From Chloroflexi bacterium HGW-Chloroflexi-8 (GTDB lineage Bacteria > Chloroflexota > Anaerolineae > Anaerolineales > Anaerolineaceae): a stretch of 33,620 nucleotides of DNA. Made by a program: the position numbers and the translations under genes. Shown in pieces: positions 7,713-16,157 of this stretch (its first letter is position 1; each line of letters opens with the position of its first letter). The notes below the pieces were generated by a model. The model did no database searches, was not told the DNA's origin, and was given only the letters and a program-made list of their open reading frames with translations. The DNA is taken from positions 1-33,620 of the forward strand of contig PHBS01000022.1 in NCBI GenBank assembly GCA_002841995.1, read 5' to 3'.

Positions 7713-9806
7713 ATGTCGGATTATCGTATTCATGAACACCCGATCTTAACAATTCCAGTAAGAAAAGAAATAACTTTTTTTTGGAATGATAACCTATTAT
7801 CTGGTTATGAAAATGAAAATATTTCATCTGCCCTAATTGCGAATGGGATAAATATTTTTGGGCATCATCACAAAGACAACTCACCGCAAGGAATTTTTTG
7901 TGCAAATGGTCAATGTGCACAATGTATGGTTATTGCCAATGGGAAACCTGTTAAGTCCTGTATGACAACCTTAAAACAAGGGATGACCATTACACCTGCA
8001 AATGGTTTACCAACACTCCCTCTGGTAAATTCAGTTCCAAAAATGAAAAAGATTGATGAGATCGAAACAGATGTTTTAATCATCGGTGGTGGACCAACCG
8101 GTATGTCATCTGCAATCGAATTAGGTGAATTTGGAATAGACACCATTCTCGTGGATGATAAAAATCTGTTAGGTGGAAAACTAGTGTTTCAAACCCATCG
8201 TTTTTTTGGTTCAACACAGGCGGTTTATGCTGGAACCAGGGGAATTGATATAGCGAAGAAACTCGAAGATGAGGTGCGGCGATACCCATCAAATCATATA
8301 TGGACGAATAGTCCTGCATTGGCTGTATTTTCAGACCAGAAAATTGGTATCAACCGCAATGGAAGCGAATATGTTTTGGTCAAACCCAGAACAATATTAA
8401 TTGCTACAGGTGCACGAGAAAAATTTTTGAATTTTAAAGGAAATACGCTTCCTGGTGTTTTCGGAGCTGGTGCATTTCAAACGCTTGTTAATCGGGATCT
8501 TGTGAAACCATCGCAGAAATTATTCATAATCGGTGGTGGAAATGTTGGTTTGATTGCAGGTTATCATGCGCTTCAGGCAGGAATTGGTGTTGTGGGATTG
8601 GTTGAGGCTTTACCAAAGTGTGGAGGATATAAAGTTCATAAAGACAAATTAGTACGCATGGGTGTGCCAATTATGACCTCACACACGATTCTGAGTGCGA
8701 ATGGTGAAGACAAAGTAGAATCTGTAACCATAGCTGAAGTAGACAAGTTTTTTAAACCGATTACAGGAACTGAAAAGTCATATTTATGCGATAGCGTTTT
8801 AATTGCAGTGGGTCTGGATTCGGTCAATGAGTTCTATTTGAAAGCAATTGGATATGGAATAAAGACGTTTATTGGGGGAGATGCAGAAGAAATCGCTGAA
8901 GCAAGTGCTGCGATTTTTTCCGGAAAAATACGTGGAAGAGAAATTGCCAAAACTTTAGGAAATCATGAGATTGAAATTCCTAAGTCCTGGTACAGAACAG
9001 CTGAGATCTTAAAATCAAAACCTGGTGTTGAAATTGAAGAATATATTCCAGAGTATCAAGAAGGGGTAATTCCTGTTTTCCATTGTACTCAGGAAATCCC
9101 ATGTAATCCATGTTCTACGCTTTGCCCACATGGACTCATCTTTATTGATTCAAAAGACATTCGTCAACTTCCAACCTTTTTAGGGAATGGATATTGTTGT
9201 GAAGTATGTGAGCAATGTGTAGTCGGGTGTCCTGGTCTTGCAATTACGCTTGTCGATTACCGTAAAGATCCACTCCAACCGATTATTTCCATTCCTTTCG
9301 AATTTAAAAGAGAACCGCTCGAATCCATTAATCGGGTCACCGCGATGGATACAGAAGGGAATTCGATTGGAAAATTTGAAGTTGTTTCAATCCATAAGAC
9401 AAAAGATAGTGATCGTACATCGGTTGTCCATATTGAAGCACCCAGAGAAATAGCTACAAGAATCGCTGGAATCCAGATTCAAGACGATTTGATAACCCAT
9501 CCATTAGACCAGTATATTTCCCACATTGGGGATGACACAATTGTTTGTCGATGTGAACGAGTGATGGCAGGTGAAATAAGATCCTTGATTCACCAAGGCT
9601 ACCGGGATTTTAATGAAATTAAGGCTGTCACCAGAGCTGGAATGGGTGCATGTGGAGGAAAAACCTGCACCACAATAATTAAGCGAATATTTCGAGAAGA
9701 AGGTATTTCAGATGAAGAAGTAACTGACCAGACGAAACGTCCGTTATTTATGGAAGTCCCTTTAGAACTTTTTGCAGGGTCAGATGCTTCTGAGGAAACC
9801 TTATGA
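7713..9806 (+). CDS. Multi-cofactor FAD/Fe-S oxidoreductase, HcnA-HcnB fusion type (amino-acid dehydrogenase alpha subunit)
   Basis: This 697-residue flavoprotein resembles fused HcnA+HcnB, sarcosine oxidase alpha, or dye-linked proline dehydrogenase subunits. The order is: N-terminal plant-type [2Fe-2S] domain with Cys63, 68, 71 and 83; FAD Rossmann motif GGGPTG (125-130); second dinucleotide motif GGGNVG (274-279); two 4Fe-4S-like clusters (Cys458/464/467/471 and Cys495 or 496/499/502/506); and a C-terminal BFD-like [2Fe-2S] domain (Cys612, 614, 647, 652). It should pass electrons from its partner flavoprotein, whose gene overlaps it by 4 nt. AGAGGG at 7704-7709 precedes the ATG. The substrate (glycine, sarcosine, proline or another amine acid) cannot be read from sequence. 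Cyanide synthesis is possible but less likely than amino-acid oxidation. Confidence 0.85.
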   Translation: MSDYRIHEHPILTIPVRKEITFFWNDNLLSGYENENISSALIANGINIFGHHHKDNSPQGIFCANGQCAQCMVIANGKPVKSCMTTLKQGMTITPANGLPTLPLVNSVPKMKKIDEIETDVLIIGGGPTGMSSAIELGEFGIDTILVDDKNLLGGKLVFQTHRFFGSTQAVYAGTRGIDIAKKLEDEVRRYPSNHIWTNSPALAVFSDQKIGINRNGSEYVLVKPRTILIATGAREKFLNFKGNTLPGVFGAGAFQTLVNRDLVKPSQKLFIIGGGNVGLIAGYHALQAGIGVVGLVEALPKCGGYKVHKDKLVRMGVPIMTSHTILSANGEDKVESVTIAEVDKFFKPITGTEKSYLCDSVLIAVGLDSVNEFYLKAIGYGIKTFIGGDAEEIAEASAAIFSGKIRGREIAKTLGNHEIEIPKSWYRTAEILKSKPGVEIEEYIPEYQEGVIPVFHCTQEIPCNPCSTLCPHGLIFIDSKDIRQLPTFLGNGYCCEVCEQCVVGCPGLAITLVDYRKDPLQPIISIPFEFKREPLESINRVTAMDTEGNSIGKFEVVSIHKTKDSDRTSVVHIEAPREIATRIAGIQIQDDLITHPLDQYISHIGDDTIVCRCERVMAGEIRSLIHQGYRDFNEIKAVTRAGMGACGGKTCTTIIKRIFREEGISDEEVTDQTKRPLFMEVPLELFAGSDASEETL

Positions 9807-10966
9807 CCAAGTCAACCAACAATTTTGATGTAATTATTATCGGAGCTGGATCGATTGGCTCACCAACTGCGTTTTATATCGCAAAATCCGGGTTGAAAGT
9901 ATTAGTCATCGATCAGTTTCCCAGCGTTGGACAAGGTTCCAGTAAAAGAGCAATTGGCGGAATCCGAGCAACCCATTCAGATTCAGCAAAAATAAGGCTC
10001 TGCCTAAATTCTATTAATATTTTTTCAACCTGGAAAGAAATATACGGGGACGATATTGAATGGTTTAAAGGTGGATATGCCTTTGTTGCATACCGTGAAG
10101 AGGAAGAGAAATCTCTAAAAAAGCTTCTTGCAGTTCAGAAGAAATTTGGTTTAAACATTGACTGGATGGACAAAGAACAATTTTTAGAAGTTGTTCCGGA
10201 TCTAAACCACGAAAACTTGGTTGGAGGAACTTTTTCACCTGAAGATGGTAGTGCGTCACCTTTACTTGCTACCCATGCTTTTTATAATCATGCACAAAAG
10301 ATGGGAGCAATCTTTCATTTTAGTGAATTTGTTGAAGAGATCATCGTTAAAGATGGTCAGGTAAAAGGCGTAAAAACTTCTAAATCAATATATTATTCAA
10401 ATATTGTCATCAATGCTGCTGGTCCTTGGGCAAAACAGATTGGGCAATTGGTTGGTATTGATATTCAAGTAAACCCTGATTCTCATGAAGCCGCAATTAC
10501 TGAATCGGTTTCTCATTTCTTAAATCCAATGATTGTGGATATCCGACCATTTCCTGGATCTTCTAATTTTTATTTTTACCAACATTCAACCGGTCAAATA
10601 ATTTTTTGCCTTACTCCCAGCCCTAATATTTGGGGGTTTTCAACCGATGAAACCAGTGATTTTCTGCCTTTAATTGCCAGAAGAATGATAGAAGTCATGC
10701 CCAGATTAAAAAACATCCGTGTTCGCAGAACCTGGCGTGGATTGTATCCAATGACACCGGATGGAAATCCAATTGTTGGCTGGTCGAATGAGGTTGATGG
10801 ATTTCTACTCAGCGTCGGTACATGCGGTCAGGGTTTTATGTTAGGGCCGGGATTAGGTGAGTTGCTCAGTCGGATGATCATGAAAAACACCAATAAAGAG
10901 GACCAAGATATATTAAATGCATTATCCCCATACCGTGATTTTTCCGGTCATGAGTTGTTAAAATAA
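9803..10966 (+). CDS. FAD-dependent amine/amino-acid dehydrogenase, HcnC/DAO-family beta subunit
   Basis: This is a 387-residue D-amino-acid-oxidase fold (DAO superfamily) protein. The FAD-binding motif GAGSIGSPTAFY lies near residue 15, followed by the acidic end of strand 2 (VLVIDQF). SSKRAIGGIRATHSD contacts the flavin in this family. The C-terminal WRGLYPMTPDGNPIVGW and GTCGQGFMLGPGLGELLS match sarcosine oxidase beta, HcnC and L-proline dehydrogenase subunits. It should be the substrate-oxidising subunit, handing electrons to the Fe-S/FAD subunit encoded just upstream (ATGA overlap at 9803-9806). No signal peptide or membrane segment, so cytoplasmic or peripheral. A long AT-rich gap follows. 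Confidence 0.88.
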   Translation: MTKSTNNFDVIIIGAGSIGSPTAFYIAKSGLKVLVIDQFPSVGQGSSKRAIGGIRATHSDSAKIRLCLNSINIFSTWKEIYGDDIEWFKGGYAFVAYREEEEKSLKKLLAVQKKFGLNIDWMDKEQFLEVVPDLNHENLVGGTFSPEDGSASPLLATHAFYNHAQKMGAIFHFSEFVEEIIVKDGQVKGVKTSKSIYYSNIVINAAGPWAKQIGQLVGIDIQVNPDSHEAAITESVSHFLNPMIVDIRPFPGSSNFYFYQHSTGQIIFCLTPSPNIWGFSTDETSDFLPLIARRMIEVMPRLKNIRVRRTWRGLYPMTPDGNPIVGWSNEVDGFLLSVGTCGQGFMLGPGLGELLSRMIMKNTNKEDQDILNALSPYRDFSGHELLK

Positions 10967-11739
10967 TTTAATAAAATTAATAAAAAGTAATTTCGATATT
11001 AATTTGATTTAACAACAATCCACCACAAAGATTCATGGTGATTTCATTGCAACAAGGGCTTTTTTAGTTTCTTTTATCTGAACATGCTTTTATATCAATT
11101 GAAACGCTTTTTCTCTAGCATGGCAAGAAATTAACAACAAAGGAATTCGAATTTCTTCCTTTAGAATTTATCGATTCTAGTTGGGCTACAAAACAAGTCA
11201 GTAATAAATTTAAATATTTTCTTTTACAAATTAAAATCACGTTATAGAGGGGTTCTAAGTCACCAAATCTAATATAACCAAAATCGAATATTAAGTTTTT
11301 CAAATAAAGCCAGGATTTTTCAAATTACTTTACTCGTATTGAAGATTTATTTAATAATTCAGCATGAACACCCACAAATTGAAATTCGAGATATATATAA
11401 TTTAAATTCTAAGATGCAATCAAATCATTTGTGAGCATGAAATATTAGACACCTTCCTTGAACTTTATCATTTCGATTTCAAATTCGTAAAAACAAATAT
11501 ACTGAAAGGGTAATTAATCAAGTATCTATTTATAAAGTCATCTTGACATTCTTCAAGCCTCTTAATAACGGATCTTACCGACTAAATATCAAAAATAAAG
11601 ATTAAAATGTTGCAAATGCACTTATCGCAGGTTCAAGTACATTTTATTCAGCAAAATTGCTAAAAAGGCTTTAAAATAGCTGTGAAGATCACTCTTCACA
11701 CCTCAGTGGATAATTTTTATAAGGTATTATTAGACCAAT
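10967..11739. other. 773-nt AT-rich gap with no recognisable gene
   Basis: This is the only long non-coding stretch in the window. I see no convincing coding frame with start, SD and family resemblance. On the plus strand a 42-codon open stretch (11119-11244, KEFEFLPLEFIDSSWATKQV followed by more helical-looking residues) has no start and ends in TAG; it may be a remnant of a lost gene. A perfect TTGACA at 11543-11548 is a candidate -35 box with a poor -10 downstream. An inverted repeat at 11681-11700 lies just before rel. No tRNA or terminator was found. Confidence 0.6.
11681..11700 (+). promoter_or_regulatory. Perfect 8-bp inverted repeat upstream of rel
   Basis: TGTGAAGA (11681-11688), loop TCAC, and TCTTCACA (11693-11700) form a perfect dyad 39 nt before the rel ATG. 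It could be an operator for a dimeric repressor or an RNA hairpin in the rel leader. No T-run follows, so it is not a terminator. Confidence 0.45.
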
Positions 11740-13950
11740 ATGAAAATAGAAGCATTAATGGAACTCTTGCCCGAAAATTACAATTTCATGGACCGCGAAT
11801 TGGTCATGAAGGCATACCGATTTGCAGAAAAAGCCCATGAACGGCAGACCAGGGTTTCAGGTGAACCATATATTACTCATTGTGTTGCAGTAGCTTCGAT
11901 TCTTGCAGAATTAAAAGTACCTCCAGCAATCGTGATTTCAGGTTTGCTGCATGACACGGTCGAAGATACTAACATATCTTTGCAAGAAATAAAAAGTGTC
12001 TTCGGTGACGAAGTCGCTCGATTAGTCGATGGTGTGACAAAATTAACCAATTTACCAAGGGTGACTCGCGGTGATCAACTTAAAAATGCCGATGGTGAAT
12101 TTATTGGTGACGAAATTGAAGATGACGATTCTCAGTCCTCAAAATTCAGAAAAAAAGACCTGTCAAATGAAACACTCAGAAAAGTGTTTCTTGCGATGGG
12201 AGATGACATTCGAGTTGTCCTGATTAAATTGGCAGATCGCCTTCACAACATGCGTACTTTGGGATATATGCCCGAGGCCAAAAGAAAAAGAATCGCTCAG
12301 GAAACCCTTGATATTTTTGCACCACTTGCAAACAGGTTAGGAATTTGGCAAATAAAATGGGAATTGGAAGACCTCGGATTTCGATATGTAAATCCGGAAA
12401 AATACAAAGAAATCGCAAATAATTTGGCTCTCAGAAGAAAAGATCGTGAATCTGAAATAATTTCGATTGAAGAAAATTTAAAGAAAATTCTGAGTGATAC
12501 TGGAATTAAAGTTGAGATTTCAGGTCGGTCAAAGCATATTTATTCAATTTATCGAAAAATGCAGGAAAAAGATAAACCTTTTGAGAGTGTCATGGATTTG
12601 AGAGGTGTGCGCTTAATGGTTCCGGATATTCCGAGCTGCTATGCTGCATTGGGTGTGATTCACACCCATTGGCGACCTATACCTCACGAATTCGATGATT
12701 ATATTGCAGCTCCTAAGGATAATTTTTATCAAAGCCTCCACACTGCCATTATTTACTCTGACGGCAAACCACTCGAAGTTCAAATAAGAACTTCAGAAAT
12801 GCACCAAAATGCCGAGTTCGGAATCGCGGCTCATTGGCGATATAAAGAACGTGGTCCTAGAGATCAAACTTACGAACAGAGAATTAATTGGCTACGTCGT
12901 TTGATGGAATGGCGTCAGGAAGTAGAAGATGCCCAAGAATTTGTAGACGGAATGAAAAGTGATGTTTTCAAAGATCGGGTTTATGTTTTTACACCACGGG
13001 GAGACATCATAGACTTGCCTTCTGGTGCAACACCAATTGATTTCGCTTACCATGTACACACCGAAATTGGTCACCGTTGCCGCGGAGCAAAAATCAATGC
13101 AAAATTAGTCTCTTTGGACTACACGCTTAAGACCGGTGACCAAGTTGAAATTTTAACCTCCAAACAGGGAGGTCCGAGTAGAGATTGGCTGAATTCGAAT
13201 CTTGGTTTAGTCCGTACGCAACGTGCGCGATCAAAGATTCGGAATTGGTTTAAAAAACAGAACCGTGAACAAAATGCAGTTCAAGGGAAAATTATGTTTG
13301 ACCGGGAACTGAAACGTCTCGGATTAAAAAATGTTGATGTAGAACAATTGGCTAAATTTTATGACTTCAAAAACCTCGAAGACTTCAATGTGGCCATTGG
13401 ATGTGGTGACTTGTCGATTGGTCGAATCATTAATAATCTGATTGGTGACGAAGAAACACAGGACGATGAACTCCTGCTCACCAAACCCGCATCAGATCAA
13501 CCACTAACCGGGGATTCAATCACTGTTCTTGGATTAAAAGGATTATTAACTGTACTGGCAAGATGTTGCAAACCTGCACCTGGAGATGACATTGTTGGGT
13601 ATATTACCAGAGGAAGAGGTGCAACCATACATCGCTCAGATTGTCCAAATGTTTTACGTATGACGGATCGTGAAAGAATTGTCAAAGTCTCCTGGGGTGA
13701 ATTACACAAAACTTACCCGGTCGCAATTCAAATAAAAGCTTATGATCGCCAGGGATTAATGGGCGATATTTCAACGGTTTTAAGTAATGAAGGTGGAAAT
13801 TTGATAGACATTGAGTTGAAAATGACTCATAATCTCGCCACAATAAAACTTGTCGTAGAAGTAAGTGATATTTCACAATTGAGCAGGTTATTAACCAGAA
13901 TCGAAAATTTGCCAAATGTTATGGAAGCTTACCGATTACGATCAACTTAA
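11740..13950 (+). CDS. rel: Bifunctional (p)ppGpp synthetase/hydrolase, RelA/SpoT family
   Basis: The protein has 736 residues and should make and degrade the alarmone (p)ppGpp. The HD hydrolase domain is intact: His47, His71-Asp72, Glu75-Asp76 and Asp166 in KLADRLHNMRTL, so it should hydrolyse as well as synthesise. The synthetase domain follows with HIYSIYRKM, DLRGVRLMV, NFYQSLHTAI (328-337) and EVQIRTSEMHQNAEFGIAAHW. The TGS domain is at about 412-473, a conserved Cys motif (ARCCKPAPGDDIVGY) comes next, and the ACT domain is at the C-terminus. An acidic insertion at about 106-140 separates parts of the HD domain. The ATG at 11740 has only a weak AAGG 15 nt upstream. moeA follows closely. 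Confidence 0.95.
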   Translation: MKIEALMELLPENYNFMDRELVMKAYRFAEKAHERQTRVSGEPYITHCVAVASILAELKVPPAIVISGLLHDTVEDTNISLQEIKSVFGDEVARLVDGVTKLTNLPRVTRGDQLKNADGEFIGDEIEDDDSQSSKFRKKDLSNETLRKVFLAMGDDIRVVLIKLADRLHNMRTLGYMPEAKRKRIAQETLDIFAPLANRLGIWQIKWELEDLGFRYVNPEKYKEIANNLALRRKDRESEIISIEENLKKILSDTGIKVEISGRSKHIYSIYRKMQEKDKPFESVMDLRGVRLMVPDIPSCYAALGVIHTHWRPIPHEFDDYIAAPKDNFYQSLHTAIIYSDGKPLEVQIRTSEMHQNAEFGIAAHWRYKERGPRDQTYEQRINWLRRLMEWRQEVEDAQEFVDGMKSDVFKDRVYVFTPRGDIIDLPSGATPIDFAYHVHTEIGHRCRGAKINAKLVSLDYTLKTGDQVEILTSKQGGPSRDWLNSNLGLVRTQRARSKIRNWFKKQNREQNAVQGKIMFDRELKRLGLKNVDVEQLAKFYDFKNLEDFNVAIGCGDLSIGRIINNLIGDEETQDDELLLTKPASDQPLTGDSITVLGLKGLLTVLARCCKPAPGDDIVGYITRGRGATIHRSDCPNVLRMTDRERIVKVSWGELHKTYPVAIQIKAYDRQGLMGDISTVLSNEGGNLIDIELKMTHNLATIKLVVEVSDISQLSRLLTRIENLPNVMEAYRLRST

Positions 13951-13965
13951 AGTTCGAGGGTGAGA

Positions 13966-15204
13966 ATGTACAACGAAAAAATATTATCAGTTGACAGTGC
14001 AAAAAATTTGTTATTAAGTGAATTTCAAAAAAAATTACCGGCCTTAAAAAATGTAAAAATGGCCAATGGATTTGTATTGGCCGAAGAAATCTGTGCACCG
14101 ATAGACCTTCCTCCTTTTGACAATTCAAGTATGGATGGCTTTGCAGTTCGATCCCAAGATACAGTAAATGCTTCCAGTACGAATCCAATAATCCTGAAAG
14201 TTGTTGAAGATATTCCGGCTGGAAAAAACCCCAAAAAAGCAATTCAAGAGAACCAGACTTCCAGGATAATGACCGGTGCGCCACTACCGAAAAATGCCGA
14301 TGCAGTCGTCCCTGTTGAGTCGACCAATTTTTCAGATCGATACCATGATCAATTACTTCCTGAAAAAATTGAAATATTCATTTCGGTCAAGAGAAACGAT
14401 TACGTACGACCAATTGGTCAAGATAACACCAAAGGGGAGAAAATCTTTGAAATCGGACATGTATTAAAACCATATGATTTGGGTTTTATTTCAGGAATGG
14501 GGATTGAATCCGTTAAAGTTTTTCCTCCACCTAAAATTGCACTTTTAAGTTCCGGAGATGAAATCATAAAAGCTGGCCAATCTTTAAAACCTGGCCAAAT
14601 TTATGATATCAATTCAATTTCAATATTAACGTTATTACAAAGTTATGGGGCCGAAGTACTGGAACTTGGAACTGCAAAAGATAATTACGAGGAAATAAAG
14701 AATTTGTTTAATAACGCCGTAAGTCTGGGCGCAGATCTGATTGTTAGCACTGCCGGAGTAAGCCTGGGTGTTTATGATTATGTCAAACAAGTTCTTGAGG
14801 AAAATGGTCAGTTAAATTTCTGGAAAGTAAACATGAGACCCGGAAAACCACTCACTTTTGGACATTATAAAGATATACCCTTTTTAGGCTTACCAGGTAA
14901 CCCGGTTTCTGCTTATGTAGGAAGTCGAATTTTCTTAAAACCAATAATACAAAAAATCCTTGGGTCGGAAACTCAAGAGGAATATCTTGAAACACGTATT
15001 TCTGAAGATATCGAATCCGACGGAAGAGAGAGCTATTTGCGGGTTTTAGTAGAAAAAACCGAAAATGGTTCATTTGCTACATTGGCAAAACATCAGGGAT
15101 CAGGAAATATGTACTCTTTGGTATGCGCAAATGCTTTACTGATTGTGCCTGCTGGTGTAAAATCGCTGCCTAAAGGAAGTCAAGCAAAATATATCAAAAT
15201 TTAG
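13966..15204 (+). CDS. moeA: Molybdopterin molybdenumtransferase MoeA
   Basis: MoeA inserts molybdenum (or tungsten) into adenylylated molybdopterin to complete the cofactor. The 412-residue protein has PFDNSSMDGFAV (50-61), IMTGAPLPKNADAVVPVE, LSSGDEIIKAGQSLKPGQIYDIN, a TAGVSLGVYDYV loop (usually TxGGxSxG) and LPGNPVSAYV. A MoeA C-terminal domain IV follows. I start at ATG 13966, placed 5 nt after GAGGG (13956-13960); an in-frame GTG at 13960 overlaps that SD. The gene is 15 nt after rel and 8 nt before the VKOR gene. It fits the molybdo-enzyme genes (fdhD and formate-dehydrogenase-like subunits) at the right end of the window. Confidence 0.94.
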   Translation: MYNEKILSVDSAKNLLLSEFQKKLPALKNVKMANGFVLAEEICAPIDLPPFDNSSMDGFAVRSQDTVNASSTNPIILKVVEDIPAGKNPKKAIQENQTSRIMTGAPLPKNADAVVPVESTNFSDRYHDQLLPEKIEIFISVKRNDYVRPIGQDNTKGEKIFEIGHVLKPYDLGFISGMGIESVKVFPPPKIALLSSGDEIIKAGQSLKPGQIYDINSISILTLLQSYGAEVLELGTAKDNYEEIKNLFNNAVSLGADLIVSTAGVSLGVYDYVKQVLEENGQLNFWKVNMRPGKPLTFGHYKDIPFLGLPGNPVSAYVGSRIFLKPIIQKILGSETQEEYLETRISEDIESDGRESYLRVLVEKTENGSFATLAKHQGSGNMYSLVCANALLIVPAGVKSLPKGSQAKYIKI

Positions 15205-15212
15205 GGAGATAA

Positions 15213-15653
15213 ATGATCCGGAAAATAATATTGATTATTTCATTATTAGGTCTGTCTGACGCTACTTATTTGTTAATCATAAAACTAACTTCGAATAAAG
15301 CATTGTGTGTTCCAGGTTTGGGAGATTGCTGGTCGGTTAATACGAGTGCATATAGCGAATGGAATGGAATACCTATTTCAGTTTTTGGGATGCTAGCGTA
15401 TTTATCGATAATAGCCATTTTGTTGCTTTATAAAAGATCAGAATTTATTAAGACCTTTAGCGCGATTTTTGTGCTGGGAATATCATTAATAGGATTTATT
15501 TTCTCGATATACTTGACATACTTACAATTTGCTGTTATTAAAGCCATCTGTCCTTTTTGTATCATTTCTGCTATAACAATGACGACAGTTTTCGTGCTAT
15601 CAATCATAAATTTTATTAAGAACCAAAACTCGATTGACGCTTTTGATAATTAA
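15213..15653 (+). CDS. Vitamin K epoxide reductase (VKOR) family membrane protein
   Basis: The 146-residue membrane protein has four predicted helices (about 4-24, 52-72, 80-104, 108-134). The VKOR signature is complete: the loop cysteines Cys32 and Cys39 with Ser45 before helix 2, and the redox-active CPFC at 113-116 in the last helix. Bacterial VKORs replace DsbB: they reoxidise a thiol oxidase (DsbA-like) using quinone, so disulfides can form outside the membrane. There is no fused thioredoxin domain, so a separate partner is needed; none is in the window. GGGAG spans the moeA stop and precedes the ATG, so it is probably cotranscribed with moeA. Confidence 0.88.
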   Translation: MIRKIILIISLLGLSDATYLLIIKLTSNKALCVPGLGDCWSVNTSAYSEWNGIPISVFGMLAYLSIIAILLLYKRSEFIKTFSAIFVLGISLIGFIFSIYLTYLQFAVIKAICPFCIISAITMTTVFVLSIINFIKNQNSIDAFDN

Positions 15654-15670
15654 TTTAGGAGGAAATATTT

Positions 15671-15910
15671 ATGCCAAAAATTCGATGTCATTATGAAGAT
15701 TGTGGTTTCCTGGATGATGGTTTCTGTTCTGCGGCTTTGGTCGAATTAGACCCAGATAAGGGTTGCATTACATATGTACCATCTGCAGATTCAATACCAG
15801 AAGAACCATGGGACAATGACGAAGATGAAGAATTGGAAGAATGGGGAGAATTAAGCAGCCTCGACGAAGAAGATGAAGATGACTGGTTAGAAGAAGACGA
15901 AGAATATTAG
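15671..15910 (+). CDS. Small acidic cysteine-containing protein of unknown function
   Basis: This 79-residue protein has a very strong SD (AGGAGGA at 15658-15664). The N-terminal half has four cysteines, Cys6, 11, 19 and 32 (C-x4-C-x7-C-x12-C), a spacing suggestive of a small metal-binding module and reminiscent of DUF1540-type proteins. From about residue 42 onward it is an extremely acidic Asp/Glu tail with several Trp. No signal peptide or membrane segment. It follows the VKOR gene by 17 nt and is the last gene before a strong terminator. The strong SD suggests an abundant product. Function unknown. Confidence 0.75.
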   Translation: MPKIRCHYEDCGFLDDGFCSAALVELDPDKGCITYVPSADSIPEEPWDNDEDEELEEWGELSSLDEEDEDDWLEEDEEY

Positions 15911-15930
15911 TTTCTGAGACAAATATATTC

Positions 15931-15960
15931 AAAAAAAAACGGCTAAATGCCGTTTTTTTT
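15931..15960. terminator. Bidirectional intrinsic terminator
   Basis: A run of A, then CGGC (15940-15943), loop TAAAT, GCCG (15949-15952) and eight T form a strong stem with a T-run on each strand. It ends the rel-moeA-VKOR-acidic-protein transcript on the plus strand and the tRNA-Gln transcript on the minus strand. Confidence 0.92.
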
Positions 15961-15965
15961 ATTTG

Positions 15966-16036
15966 CTGGGGATAGAGGATTCGAACCCCTACCAGCTGAT
16001 CCAGAGTCAGCTGTCCTACCATTAGACCAATCCCCA
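15966..16036 (-). tRNA. tRNA-Gln (anticodon CTG)
   Basis: The cloverleaf has acceptor stem TGGGGAT/ATCCCCA with discriminator G. The anticodon stem GCTGA/TCAGC holds loop CTCTGGA, giving anticodon CTG, which reads CAG. The T-arm is AGGGG-TTCGAAT-CCTCT with one G-T pair. CCA is not encoded. It lies 121 nt downstream of gltX on the same strand and just before the bidirectional terminator. A TGT-GATAAA at about 16051-16059 (minus strand) is a possible own -10. Confidence 0.95.
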
Positions 16037-16076
16037 ATAACGGTCATTAGTTTATCACAGAGACAATGACTTGTAC

Positions 16077-16100
16077 AGGAAGCTCATCAGGAAGCTCATC
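16077..16100. repeat. Perfect 12-bp tandem duplication
   Basis: AGGAAGCTCATC occurs twice back to back (16077-16088 and 16089-16100) in the spacer between gltX and tRNA-Gln. It looks like a replication-slippage duplication. No function is evident. Confidence 0.85.
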
Positions 16101-16157
16101 AGCGATTTAGTGCCTAAAACATGCAAATTGTTCATGAAGTTTATTTCTTGACTTACA

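Noticed and set aside
7713-10966. Firm call of hydrogen cyanide synthase
   Set aside because: The architecture is shared with amino-acid dehydrogenases and the substrate cannot be read from sequence.
11115-11303. 62-codon minus-strand frame in the AT-rich gap
   Set aside because: No SD, low-complexity AT-driven composition, no family resemblance.
16077-16100. Tandem 12-bp copies as part of a larger repeat array or CRISPR
   Set aside because: There are only two copies with no spacer and no further copies nearby.
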